Shown here piece by piece: positions 15,608 through 26,360 of a DNA stretch of 64,000 nt. The stretch is from contig VWZL01000358.1 of assembly GCA_013396915.1 (NCBI GenBank), positions 124,001 through 188,000 on the forward strand, written 5' to 3'. This DNA is from Stercorarius parasiticus (Eukaryota; Chordata; Aves; Charadriiformes; Stercorariidae). A program made the position numbers and the translations under genes. Every line of letters begins with the position of its first letter. Position 1 is the stretch's first letter. The notes under the pieces were generated by a model, which worked only from the letters and a program-made list of their open reading frames with translations, ran no database searches and had not been told where the DNA came from.

Positions 15608-15678
15608 TCGATCAAGCCCCTTACAAGCAGTTCCACTGAAAACAATGGAATTGCTCATGACAGAATTTGGCCAGAACT
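15608..15678. repeat. Possible ancient amniote interspersed repeat
   Basis: The segment reads GATCAAGCCCC, then a phrase like CCACTGAAAACAATGGAATT, then CAGAATTTGGCC. This resembles an old amniote repeat with 'atcaggccc ... ccattgaaatcaatgg ... cagaatttggccc' wording. It is short and diverged and I cannot name the family. Confidence 0.27.
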
Positions 15679-16159
15679 TTTAATAATTATTCTGATAACA
15701 TCTGAAGCAAAAATAATACAGTGGAAATTAAAAAGAGAAAGGTGTTATTTTTAATCAAGCTAGAGATTTTTGAAAGTAAATTTTCATCTTGTGTAACGAT
15801 TATTAAAATGGAACAAATTGTTAAAATAGTTCCCAACTTCCTAGTGATACTGAATGAGGGGAAAATTTTACACTGAAGAGATAATTGGAGTATTTAGCTA
15901 ATCTTTTATTAATGTAGCACAATTGTAACATACCTCTTGTCTCAGAAAAGTCAGCATGGAAGTTTTTATGTCATTATGCTGTGACTCTACTGTTTAATAA
16001 TTCTCTGTAGATTCAGGTTTTTTTTCGTTTTTGTGTGTGCTGTATGCTACACAGTTTTATTCAGTGAAGAGCAGGTTCATTTCAGTACTAAATCTTTATG
16101 TCACACACTCCTGCTGTGGGAACTATGCAGAACTTTCACAGATACATTTTAATTTAAAG

Positions 16160-16177
16160 AATAATAATAATAATAAT
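16160..16177. repeat. (AAT)n microsatellite
   Basis: Six perfect copies of a 3-base AAT unit in an AT-rich context. Nothing else is attached to it. Confidence 0.85.
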
Positions 16178-16907
16178 TACACCTTACACTTTTGAAATGT
16201 AACATTTTATACAAAATCATGTTTTATGGAACGTGTAAAACAATACATTCTCAATCACAAAAAGTCACTAGATTACCAAGAGGTTTGTGGTATCTCAAAA
16301 AGCTATACAGAAAGGTAATCAATTATAATTCTCCAGTACAATAATATGAAAAATTTGACTCCTAATTTTGCAATCAGTATTTCAGAGTAACAGATCTCTC
16401 CAAGACTGCAGCAATGCATGCTATAAATTAAAGATAGATACATACTTGACAAACTGTAACTGGAGATAAAGAATAGGCAAGGTTTCCTTATTTATGGAAG
16501 GACAAAGAAAAATTCCTCTCTCACCCAAGTTTAAAGAGGGAAAGAGTATAAAATGTCCTTGAGTGTCCATTCCAATTGTTTAGCAGGATTCCAAACAACC
16601 AGAAGTGAAGTAGTGTTTACAGCATCCATTCCATATTTTAAGTGTAGCCCCTTAGGACAGGATTTGGAGAATCTGGTTAGTGCTACATGAATACTCACAC
16701 TGGCAAGATATGATCAATAATGCCAATAAATTGCACCTCTGCACTGATTTTTACTACATGGATTGTAGTACTCTTATTAATTGGGAATCAAGTTCTCCAA
16801 ATCTCAGAGCCTGCAGAAAGGATACTTCATCTAGGAACCCTAAAACATAGTGTAGCATATCAATGGTCTTAATAATTAGGTATTATGTGTATGGAATTAT
16901 GTTTTTA

Positions 16908-18415
16908 GAATCACAGAATGCTTAAGGTCGGAGAAGACCCCCTGAGGTAATCTAGTCCAAACCCCCGTTCAAAGCAAGGTTATGATACTCCAGATGCAAT
17001 TGCACAAATGTTGAGTAGAGGGGAAAGATCCCCTCCCCATGGCCTACTTGTTACATTCTTGATAATGCAACCCAGGATGCTGTACCCTTCTTTTCTCCTG
17101 ACTCCCAATTTACTGTTCACCGTGCCACTTCAGTTCTCTGATAAGCTGTTTTCTAATCAGTCAACCCCCACCTTGTACTGTTGCATGGGATTATTCTACC
17201 CTAGATACATGAAATGGCATTTGCCTTTGTTCCATTCCATGAAGTACCTGTTTGTCTAGATCACACTAGCAGCCTTGCCCTCCAGCATATTGACCCTGAC
17301 CCACAATTCAGTATTTACTGTGAACTTTCTGAGGGTACATTTCATTTGATATTCCACGTCATTAATAAAGTCATTCAACAGTTTTGGTACCAGGATCAGT
17401 CCTTGAGGAATATCACTAAATAACCAGCTGCCAGAGGTCCTTCCAAATTTCCATTGACTTTGTAGTCCTCTGATCCAGTCCATATCTCACCGATTTGCCT
17501 ATTATGACACCATGTCAGGTGGATCAGAAGCCTTGCTTAAAGTCAAGGAAAACAACACCGGTCTCTCCTTGTTCACAGAGCTTTCCCTCTCCTCATGCTT
17601 TATTAAGAGACTGTTTGGCCTTGGTATATTCCTGATAGCTGTTCCTGATCACTGTCTTGTCATTCATGAATTTGGAAATGGCTTCCATTGGATTTGCTTC
17701 ATAACATCCTCAAGGACCAAGGTTTCAAGTTGCACCAGGGGAGGTTTAGACTGGATATTAAGAAAAAATTTAACACTGAAAGGGTTATTAAGCATTGGAA
17801 CAGGATGCCCAAGGAAGTGGATAAGGCACCATCCCTGGAGGTATTTAAAAGATGGGTAGACATAGTGCTTAGAGATACAGTTTAGTGGTGGTTTTTGTCA
17901 GAGTTAGGTTGAGGGTTGGACTAGATGATCTGAAAGGTCCCTTCCAACCTAGGCAATTCTATGACTCTATGAGGCCACAGTTCCTCGGTTCTTCCTTCTT
18001 ATTTTTCTTGAAGGTGACTGTGAGGTTTGTCTTTTTCCAACTACCAGCAATTGGTATGACCTTTCAAATATGGCAAAGGTCTTGCAGTGACATTGGTCAG
18101 CTACCTCAGTACCCCTGGATGCATCCCGTCTCAGCCAATTGACTTCTGTATGTCTAGATGGTTCAGGTGCTCCCTAACTGTATCTTTCTCGACTGTGCTT
18201 ACTGCGTCACTTCCAAAGACTGATAGCACTCGCAAGGAGCTGAGTCATCTAAGGGCAAACATTACCAGTTTTAAAAAAAAAAGAAAATCAAAAAAGCATA
18301 AAGTACCTTGGCCTTTTCTGTGTCCTGTATCACTAGGTTCCCCAACCCGCTGAAGAGTGAATCCACCTTTTTCTTAGTCTTTTTGCTGCTGTTGTGTTTA
18401 TAGAAGTAGGTATCT
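16908..18415 (-). mobile_element. Old CR1 LINE copy, minus strand, split by a nested CR1
   Basis: CR1 is a non-LTR retrotransposon that copies itself by target-primed reverse transcription. The plus strand begins with the antisense of a CR1 3' end (AGAATCACAGAAT at 16908, then a GGTCGGAGAAGACC-like stretch), followed by antisense wording of the reverse-transcriptase region. On the minus strand, 17256-17483 encodes a degenerate block with PQGLIL, an LLNDFINDVE-like stretch and CTLRKF, matching RT motifs seen in CR1. Where the catalytic FADD should follow CTLRKF, the residues read F-T-V-N, so both aspartates are gone. After the plus-strand insertion at about 17715-17971 the antisense RT sequence resumes, for example the stretch around 17990-18180, and continues to about 18415. 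The copy is 5'-truncated, diverged and dead. The 5' boundary is approximate. Confidence 0.85.
17715..17971 (+). mobile_element. CR1 LINE 3' end, plus strand, nested in the older CR1
   Basis: The sense 3' end of a CR1. It encodes the C-terminal part of ORF2, including HQGRFRLDIKKKFN and HWNRMPKEVD, open to a TAG stop ending at 17885. The 3' UTR follows with GGACTAGATGATCTGAAAGG and CCTTCCAACCTAGG, and ends in the octamer-like tail ATTCTATGACTCTATG (17956-17971). It is strongly 5'-truncated, as is usual for CR1. It sits in the opposite orientation inside the minus-strand CR1, whose antisense sequence is seen on both sides, so it inserted later. The left junction is uncertain by about 15 bases because the two elements share wording there. 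Confidence 0.9.
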
Positions 18416-19902
18416 ACCAAAAGTAGTTGCTAAGAAGAAAGTTTTCTTTTTTTTCTTTCTTTACAAGATATAGGGAAAAAACATTTCATCCAACTCTATT
18501 TGTGATCAGAAACTAGACTTGAGGGAGAAACATACAAAAATTATATTTTTCTAGATTGTTGACATTAAAAAACTAGCAAATACTTAACCACCTTACTCTT
18601 CCTTAATTTGAAGCCCACATTCCACAACAATTTTGTTCCAGAAAATATTACTTATGAAATATTTATAAATTTAAAAAAATTACAAAAGATATGTTAACAT
18701 GGCTGACGTACATTTTCCATGAAGCATTCTAAACCATTTACTTTTCTTGGCGGATCAGAAATAATTCTAGAGCAGCATAAACTGATTTAAATTGAGCTAC
18801 AACAGTTCCCCACTTCCATCCTTCTCCTTTTGTTGCAGCTCCAGCATTCATTTGGCCTTCCAATGAATCAATTCAACTGACTGAGCTTGCAGGAAATTAT
18901 TCTTTTTTTTGGGGGGGGGTTAGTTTTCTGCTGACATTGCAAGTGAATCAGAGAGCCACGATAAGCAAATGTGCCAGAGCAAAGGGTGCACTGATATTTA
19001 GACTTACCTAATCTCTCATGAAGCTGCATCCTGAATTAGTATTCAAAATATAACACTAGTCTAGATATCTGAAATGCTATGTTTGTATATTCATTCTGTT
19101 TATTCTTTCTATTTATTATTACAGTAGCAGCTAGAAGTCAGTTAGAACTGCCTGTGAGGTATTCAAATACAGAGTAAGAAAAAGTCACCAACTAAATGGA
19201 TATGGCAAAGGAGAGACAGAAAAATGAAAGTATAGAAATTTCTCCAAAGAGTGTCGGTGTCTGAATCGAAAGAAGGGCTCAGGTCCTCTTCATTCAATTT
19301 GATGCCTGTCTGCTAGAGAGAAAACAGGATTATAACTGCACTTTCCGCTCAGGAACAGTCAGCTCTCCACATAGGAATATTGGACTTGTTCTTCTCCCTG
19401 ACTAGGAAGTATCTTCTAAATACTGACTAGGTTTGACAGTGAAATCTTAGTCCTCAACAAAGTCAATACCAGAACCAGTAATTAGCTTCCAGCTCCAATT
19501 TATTTTAATAAAATAATACCTATGGAAGCTTGGGGTGCAAAGAGATTCTGAGATAGGTCTCCCTGTGCATAACCATCAGTGGAGGGCAAAGGTTAAAAGC
19601 TAAGGAACTAAGAAAGTTCCACCATTTTATAGACACCATTCAGCTTAAAGAGGACTCTCATGAATAATGCTTATCTCATCAGAAACAGTAAATGTGGGGC
19701 TTTTTTTTTCTTCTTTTCTTTTCTTCAGCATATTTTGTTCATTAAGCTACTAAATTTAGGGAAAAGCTGTTTTGGTTTTTAAAACCCTGGCCACATAAAC
19801 CCCCTATATATAGAGAAGAATGCATTAGCAAAGCTACAGGTAGTTAATTTTAACACTGGAGCAATATGTTACTGTCTCCAGGAGCAAAGATATCCAAAAG
19901 CA
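18416..19902. other. Unique AT-rich spacer between two CR1 insertions
   Basis: No coding frame or element recognised. It contains a T-run joined directly to a G-run near 18903-18919 and a pyrimidine-rich patch near 19706-19726. Confidence 0.6.
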
Positions 19903-20741
19903 TTGAAATCTATTGATATTGAAAAGTCATGGCAGTCAGGTGAAGTCCCTGGTGACTGGAAAAAGGCAAACATCGCACCCATTTTTAAAAAGGGTAGAAA
20001 GGCGGACCCTGGGAACTACTGCCCTGTCAGTCTCACCTCTGTGCCTGGGAAGATCATGGAACAGATCCTCCTAGAAGCTGTGCTAAAGGCACACGGAGGA
20101 CATGGAGGTGATTCGAGACAGTCAGCATGGGTTCACCAAGGGCAAGTGCTGCCTGACCAACCTGGTGGCTTTCTACAATGGAGTGACTGCATCAGTGGAC
20201 AAGGGAAGAGCAATGGATATCATCTACCTGGACTTGTGCAAGGCCTTTGACATGGTCCCCCACAACACCCTTCTCTCTAAGTTGGAGACACACAGATTTG
20301 ATGGGCAGACTGTTTGGTGGATAAGGAACTGGCTGGATGGTCGCATCCAGAGGGTAGTGGACAATGACTCGATGTCCAGCTGGAGAGGGGTGATAAGTGG
20401 TGTCCCTCAGGGATCCGTACTGGGATCAGGGCTATTCAACATCTTCATCAATGACATAGACGGTGGGATCAATTGCACCCTCAGCAAGTTCTGCTGACAT
20501 CAAGCTGAGTGGTGCGATCGATGTGCCAGAGGGACAGGATGTCATCCAGAGGGACTTGGACGAGATAGAGAGGTGGGCCCAAGCAAACCTTATGAAGTTC
20601 AACAAGGCCAAGTGCAAGGTCCTACACTTAAGTCAGGACAATCCTCATTGTCAATACAGGCTGGGGGATGATGTGATAGAGGGCAGCCCTGTGGAAAAGG
20701 ACTTGGGGGTACTGGTGGATGACAAGCTGGACATGAGCCAA
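19903..20741 (+). mobile_element. CR1 LINE, plus strand, 5'-truncated, right end lost in assembly gap
   Basis: This is the best-preserved CR1 in the window. From about 19903 the plus strand matches the mid-part of CR1 ORF2, starting just before the conserved GDWKKANI block and running through the RT domain to [13 protein letters not shown], where the N-run begins. The 3' UTR and tail are not visible; they may lie within the gap or be absent. Local base composition is more GC-rich than the surrounding unique sequence, as expected for a relatively young LINE. The left boundary is approximate to within about 15 bases. Confidence 0.93.
19903..20741 (+). pseudogene. Broken CR1 ORF2 (reverse transcriptase) fragment
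   Basis: ORF2 of CR1 encodes an endonuclease and reverse transcriptase; only RT sequence is present here. Frame one (to about 20095) carries GDWKKANIAPIFKKGRKADP and NYCPVSLTSVPGKIMEQIL. A frameshift near 20095-20102 moves the reading to a second frame with [35 protein letters not shown] and [21 protein letters not shown] second disruption near 20488-20500 falls at the catalytic motif: CTLSKF is followed by a stop, and the third frame resumes with SADIKLSG, so the usual Ala-Asp-Asp is reduced to one Asp. The third frame then continues to the gap. It cannot encode an active enzyme. The 351-residue length of the last frame is an artefact of translating N. Confidence 0.93.
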
Positions 20742-21384
20742 NNNNNNNNNNNNNNNNNNNNNNNNNNNNNNNNNNNNNNNNNNNNNNNNNNNNNNNNNNN
20801 NNNNNNNNNNNNNNNNNNNNNNNNNNNNNNNNNNNNNNNNNNNNNNNNNNNNNNNNNNNNNNNNNNNNNNNNNNNNNNNNNNNNNNNNNNNNNNNNNNNN
20901 NNNNNNNNNNNNNNNNNNNNNNNNNNNNNNNNNNNNNNNNNNNNNNNNNNNNNNNNNNNNNNNNNNNNNNNNNNNNNNNNNNNNNNNNNNNNNNNNNNNN
21001 NNNNNNNNNNNNNNNNNNNNNNNNNNNNNNNNNNNNNNNNNNNNNNNNNNNNNNNNNNNNNNNNNNNNNNNNNNNNNNNNNNNNNNNNNNNNNNNNNNNN
21101 NNNNNNNNNNNNNNNNNNNNNNNNNNNNNNNNNNNNNNNNNNNNNNNNNNNNNNNNNNNNNNNNNNNNNNNNNNNNNNNNNNNNNNNNNNNNNNNNNNNN
21201 NNNNNNNNNNNNNNNNNNNNNNNNNNNNNNNNNNNNNNNNNNNNNNNNNNNNNNNNNNNNNNNNNNNNNNNNNNNNNNNNNNNNNNNNNNNNNNNNNNNN
21301 NNNNNNNNNNNNNNNNNNNNNNNNNNNNNNNNNNNNNNNNNNNNNNNNNNNNNNNNNNNNNNNNNNNNNNNNNNNNNNNNNNNN
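20742..21384. other. Assembly gap (643 N)
   Basis: An unbroken run of N. CR1 sequence ends exactly at its left edge and an ERVL-like LTR begins at its right edge, so the missing DNA probably holds the CR1 3' end and/or the LTR 5' part. Whether 643 is a measured size cannot be told. Confidence 0.99.
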
Positions 21385-21825
21385 GCAGGGGTTTCCCTGC
21401 AGCCCCTGGGAAGGGCCCAGGCTGGAGCAGGGAAACGTGCGAGGAGGCAGGAGCGTCAGAGAGGAGCTGCCGTGGACTGACCACAGACCCCCATTCCCCA
21501 TCCCCCTGCGCTGCTTAGAGGGGAGGAAGTCAAGGAGTTGGGGATGAAGGAGTGAAGTTGAGCCTGGGAAAAAGCGGGGAACTGGGAGAAGGTGTTTTAT
21601 GTTTCGTCTTGTTTCTTGTTGTCCTACTCTGTTTTAATTGGCAATAAATTAAATAAATATTCATCAAGCTGAGTCGGTTTTGTCCATGATGGTAATTGGT
21701 AAGGGATTTCCCTGTCTTCATCTCAACCCATGAGCTTTTCAATCTTCACTTCCTGTCCTGTTGAGAAGGGGGAGTGAGGCTGGTTGGGCATCTGACAGCC
21801 AGCCAAGGTCGACCCACTGTGTCCA
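21385..21825 (+). mobile_element. 3' part of an ERVL-like long terminal repeat, plus strand
   Basis: The segment is GC-rich at first (about 21385-21590), then has tandem polyadenylation signals (AATAAA at 21643 and 21652). It then shows wording typical of avian ERVL-class LTR 3' ends: CGGTTTTGTCCATGATGG, ATCTCAACCCATGAGCTTTT, a GGGGGAGTGAGG block, and CCAGCCAAGGTCGACCCACT near 21800-21818. The expected terminal CA is degenerate or lies at about 21824-21825, so the exact end is uncertain. No gag, pol or env coding sequence is visible downstream, so this is either a solo LTR or the 3' LTR of an element whose body lies in the gap. Recognition is by motif memory and the exact family name is not assigned. 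Confidence 0.72.
21643..21657 (+). promoter_or_regulatory. Tandem AATAAA polyadenylation signals of the LTR
   Basis: Two AATAAA hexamers (21643-21648 and 21652-21657), downstream of a T-rich segment and upstream of the LTR's 3' portion. This fits the R region of a retroviral LTR on the plus strand. Function is inferred from position only. Confidence 0.5.
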
Positions 21826-24800
21826 TCTAATTTAGGCAAGTCTAGTTGAGTTCTTCCTTGCAGAATATAAGCAAAATGTAATCCAGAGTAAGCAATAAGG
21901 TTGCTGATTATCTACTTTTTTTAGGCTATCCTAAAAATAAACTTAACATACTTCCTTACTGCACTACATTATTTAAGGTCTTTTTCTGCACTTCTCCCAT
22001 TCAACTAACTCCCAAGAAAATAGACTGCCATTCTGTATGCGTTTTAAGTGAAACAATTTAAGAAAAGGATGCCTTCCTCACTCGTCTACAGATTCTCATT
22101 CCGATTCAGCTTGACTTATCTAAAAAGTAATAATGTAATGAAAATTCATAGAATTAGTCTGCTACAGCAAAGTTAAAATATAAGCATCTCTTTCCGATGT
22201 CCCACACATTAAGTAACTTGCACTACCACTGACCATCCTTCCTTCACCTTACTGACTTTTGTGTTCTCCTGAATGAAGCATATGCTTCTGTAGAGCAGAG
22301 TGAACTCATTGGGCACCCAGCAAAACCGTTGTAGAAGGTGAAAAGAAGAGCAGTTTCTGTGGTCATGCTCAAAGTCTGCCCAGACTGTTGATCCTCAAGG
22401 AAAAGGAAGAAGGGACTTCAGAGCCACCAGATGCTCAATCAGGCAGTCTGAATCTAAGCAAATATATATCCTGTAGGGATAAGATACCCCTGTGGCAAGT
22501 GTAGCTGTGGAGTGATGAGGGAAACTACAGACAGGCTGTTGAGATGGACACTCATCCGTGTTCACATTGCTGTCACAGAAGATAACAAGTATCATTTGGA
22601 AAATGGTGAAAATTAATGATGAAATATACAGATACTATGGAACATTTAAGTACTCCAACAGGACCTACAACCTATAGCTTTTGTTCATTCTTCGTAAGAT
22701 TGAAGGTGGTTTGAGAAGCAGAAATTAGAAATGACATTAGAAATTTAGAGTTCTTAAAACTAATTCCTATTTTGTATTTATTTTGCCATTCAAAACTGAA
22801 TGACACAGGCTATAAAGTCAATGGGATATAAAAACACTTTTAATTTTTTGATTGGTAGGCATGCATTTAAGCATATTCTTAAAATATTAAGCCTATACTT
22901 AAGAGATTAAGTCTTCACTGCTCAATTACAGCCCTGTTAGGATTTTATAGCAATAGTAGCATCATAGATCTTTGGCAGTGATATACATAGTTAATTAACA
23001 TCTTAGAGGAGCAGGTAAGATTTTCAAGCCCACCATAATAGAACACTTTCCTTAATTATTTACATCCAAAATGAAAATGCATTGTATTATATGAATTCTC
23101 TGAGGTGTACATCTGTAAAGAAGATGGGCCAATCTAGCCAGGTGAGCATTAAGGTTAGTTCTTAACAATAGTCCTCTGCTTTTCCAAATCTCAGCTTAAT
23201 AATGGTCTTGAAGGAAGCAGAACTACATCAGTGATGTGGGAGAAAGACTGTGTCCTCTTATAAACTTCTATAATTTTTTTCAAGAATACACCCCTTGGCT
23301 ATCAAGCCAATGGCAGCATGTACATTAATTTCAAAGGGTCTTAGGTTTCACACTATGCAGCTAGAAGTCGTTGCCATATATAGAAAAGTTTCATCTGAAA
23401 GAGGAAGATTTTGCTTTTGAAGATTGTCTTCTCCTTAGGAAGGGCAGTTGCACTGGATGGCTTTCTGGGGAAAGAAACACAGGTAGCAGTGTTAGAGAGT
23501 GCAGGATCATAGTTGTTGACTGAAGTTTATTTGAGCACTACGGTAATACAGCGATAAACAACAATTAATAAATAAATAGCAAATACTACCTGAACTTTAA
23601 AATCGAGGACAGATGTCTCTCTCAAGCTTATGTTCTAATACCAGAGGTTATTTGTTTTGGTGCAGGAATTAGGGGATATAGCTCTTGAGACTGAACAGTG
23701 TCAGAAGGTCAGACTAGTTCATTGCATTGTTCTTACGGCACATAAGATCTATGAGAGTATGAGCTTTGGAGCTGAACTTTGCATACCAAAGTATTTGTTG
23801 TCCTACATAAAAAAAAAAAAAGCTCCTTTATGAAAGAGACTTGACATACCAGGATGAAGTGCATCAGCCTGCTATCTGTCATATTATTTGCCAGATCCAT
23901 TGTGAGAAAGTTACACTTTACACATCTGACTGTACACACATTGCATAAATTGCCAGGTTTTGCAAAAACTTCTCCACTGTTCTTTACTATGATGCAGGCT
24001 ACTGTTTTAAAAGTTACTGTGCTGTTTCATCTGTAAAGCCCTGAATTTCAATGTATATTTGATGAAATTTGGGCTGAAATAATGTTTAACACTTTTGTAT
24101 TTTAAAATTATTGCTCCTGAATTTGTACTTGCATATTTTTTTAGTTACTGTTTCTGTTATTTTTTGGTACTTGCAAGCTGCTAGCAACAGACAGTTTATA
24201 CTGTATTTGATTACACAGTTAGACAAAACAGTTTAGCACAATATAGTGTAATCAGAACTACTCAAAAAATCAACTTAGCCTTGGTCTTGTAAAATCATGA
24301 GTGGTCTAAATGTACAACTTGCCCTTTTTAAAACACGTTATGTAGCAGGAATGTGAACGAACAGGGCTTTTATTTTATTCTTTCTTTCTGTAACGAGTGA
24401 GTAAACTGAAAAGACAAGATCAATCCTGTATGGATGTTCCCTATGAGACTTTCAAGAAAAGTAAAAAGAAACCTGATTCATTTCTGGTCCAGAGCATAAA
24501 AAGTGCTAGCAAATTTCAGTGCAAAGTTAAAGATGCAGGACCAGGAACAGCTAGATCAGCTGAACTGAAAAGATCCAAGTAGAGCTCTGCTTGGAGTTCT
24601 ATTTTTTAAAAGACGTTTTTTTTTCCCCTTATCAGAAAACACCAGTTCCATAATAGTCAAAATTCTCCATGAAGATACTTCAGGGACATATATCAAAATC
24701 ATGTATGTTCTTTGCGAGTAGGATAGAACTACTTGGATTTGGAATCTGTTTCTTTATCAGTCCCTACTTATAGCTAAAGAATCAGAGTATCTGACTTCAT

Positions 24801-25595
24801 ATTTCAATGGCTCAAAAGTCACCTGGGATGAAGAAACAAAATAAATAAACAATGGTGAATACTTGATTGTTTTAAAGAGGTAGCAAAAGAACTGAATAAG
24901 CCTGGCCCATAATAATAAATCACCAGGTGGTTAGAGTATTTATGGGAAAATAACCAAGTCTGAGTCTCCCACTTCCTAAATCAAGACCCTTATCAAGTTT
25001 TTTGTATTTTCGCTTCTGCATAGTAAATCTCTAAACATTGAAAAATGGATCATTCACCTGAAGAACTGGAAAAGCTGTAAGGACTCAGATAATATGGAAA
25101 AGAAGTCATGTAGTGCTGGACCCAAATCCATAAAGCTACCATCACATAGGTCCTGACAAAATTCAAAGTCACATTGCTTTTCATTATCAAAAATGTTTGC
25201 ACTGATAGTCTGAAGCAGCATCTAAAGCTTTGCTTTCTTATTCAAACTTTATCTGAGACTCTTTAATCTGGCTATGCATTTTTCAAAACATATTTTTAAA
25301 TGTTATTGTAATTTCAATATTTCCTGTTTTAGAATAAATTAAAAATATAAGAAGATCAGAGTTTTCCAACACCTTATTTTCAGATTTTTGCTTTTGATCT
25401 CAGGAAGTAAAGAAAGCTAAATGTAACATGATTGTCTCAGTCTCTAAAAACTTTAGCTTCATTTTAAAGTTCCAACATAATTTCAACCTTATAATATTGA
25501 TTTTCTCCTTTTACAAATTCTTCAACATATGCTTTCACAACTTGTAGGCTACTCTCAGGACTACCTACCTACTAACTCTGTTACCAACACCAAGT

Positions 25596-25634
25596 AAAAC
25601 CCTGTTACATTAAAACCCTGTTACATTAAAACCC
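25596..25634. repeat. Short tandem duplication, 16-bp unit
   Basis: The unit AAAACCCTGTTACATT is present twice in perfect copy, followed by a partial third copy (AAAACCC). This is likely replication slippage. Confidence 0.9.
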
Positions 25635-26089
25635 TTTTACTTTTTCCTTCTCCTGAATGAGGAAGATTACAGTATGGAAGAAAAAACTCATAGTTTTGAA
25701 AGATACAGCTTAAAGCAACTCTTACATTTGCATTTGATGACCACAATTTGTGCTCCTGTTTACTCAAGGTCAGAAAATCACTGAAGTAAGTAGGTGACAA
25801 TCCTCAACCTCGTCCCACATGCAAATGTTACGCAAAATACATATTTGAGTTTTAACTGGTTTCTGAATTACTAAGTAGAAATATGAAATCAGAGTGGCAA
25901 GTCTTACATGAAGTTGCATTCATGAGCTCCACCAAACTCAGTCCTCACAGTAAGTGCTTCTCATCATTTTAGAAGTGGAAATTACACAGAACAGTACATT
26001 TAACATAGGAGTGTTAATGGCCTTTTCAATCTCCCTCTAACCTAGAGCTATAAATACAGACTAACGTGAGAAGCTGCCTCCTTTTTCTC

Positions 26090-26360
26090 TAGAGTTATAT
26101 TGGCATAACTATGCCAGCAGTGCCTCAGAGCACAGACAGTGTGTACACTAGCAGAAAGAATTTCTCCCTCAGTAGTTTTGCTACTTCCCTGCAAAATATG
26201 CTATAAGCTGGCAAACCACCTTCTGCTAGAAAAGCTGCATTCATGTAAGGGTTTTCCCCACAGCAGAATGATTTCAGCTGGGGTATAGCTTTGTCACATT
26301 TTATGGTGACAAAACTAGGTGGCAAAATTTGTGGATCCAGCCTAGGTATTTGCCCTTGCT
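26090..26360. mobile_element. Possible ancient non-autonomous DNA transposon (MITE) relic
   Basis: The segment begins with TATTGGCATAACTATGCCAG, continues with GTGTACACTAGCAG and later has GGGGTATAGCTTTGTCAC and CCAGCCTAGG. This is reminiscent of old archosaur hAT-type MITEs with 'ataactatg ... gtgtagac ... tagctat' wording. An inner hairpin is visible: TTTGTCAC (26290-26297) pairs with GTGACAAA (26306-26313). Terminal inverted repeats and target duplications are not clear, so this is a tentative call. Confidence 0.28.

Larger units (their letters stand above)
1..16907. other. AT-rich non-coding stretch, no recognisable gene
   Basis: All six frames are broken by frequent stops and the open frames are about 100 codons or shorter with no family signature. 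I see simple-sequence tracts (2924-2954, 3149-3198, 16160-16177), an 18-bp perfect palindrome centred at 7233/7234, and two short ancient repeat-like fragments (1826-1880 and 15608-15678). No tRNA, snRNA or rRNA signature was noticed by eye. The stretch could be intergenic or part of a long intron; the sequence alone does not decide. Confidence 0.6.

Noticed and set aside
17008..17423. Overlapping plus-strand frames of 83 and 69 codons
   Set aside because: They are antisense to the degenerate CR1 reverse transcriptase on the minus strand.
20599..21501. Long minus-strand frames of 277 and 300 codons
   Set aside because: They are open only because the N gap has no stops. The real ends are antisense CR1 and LTR sequence.
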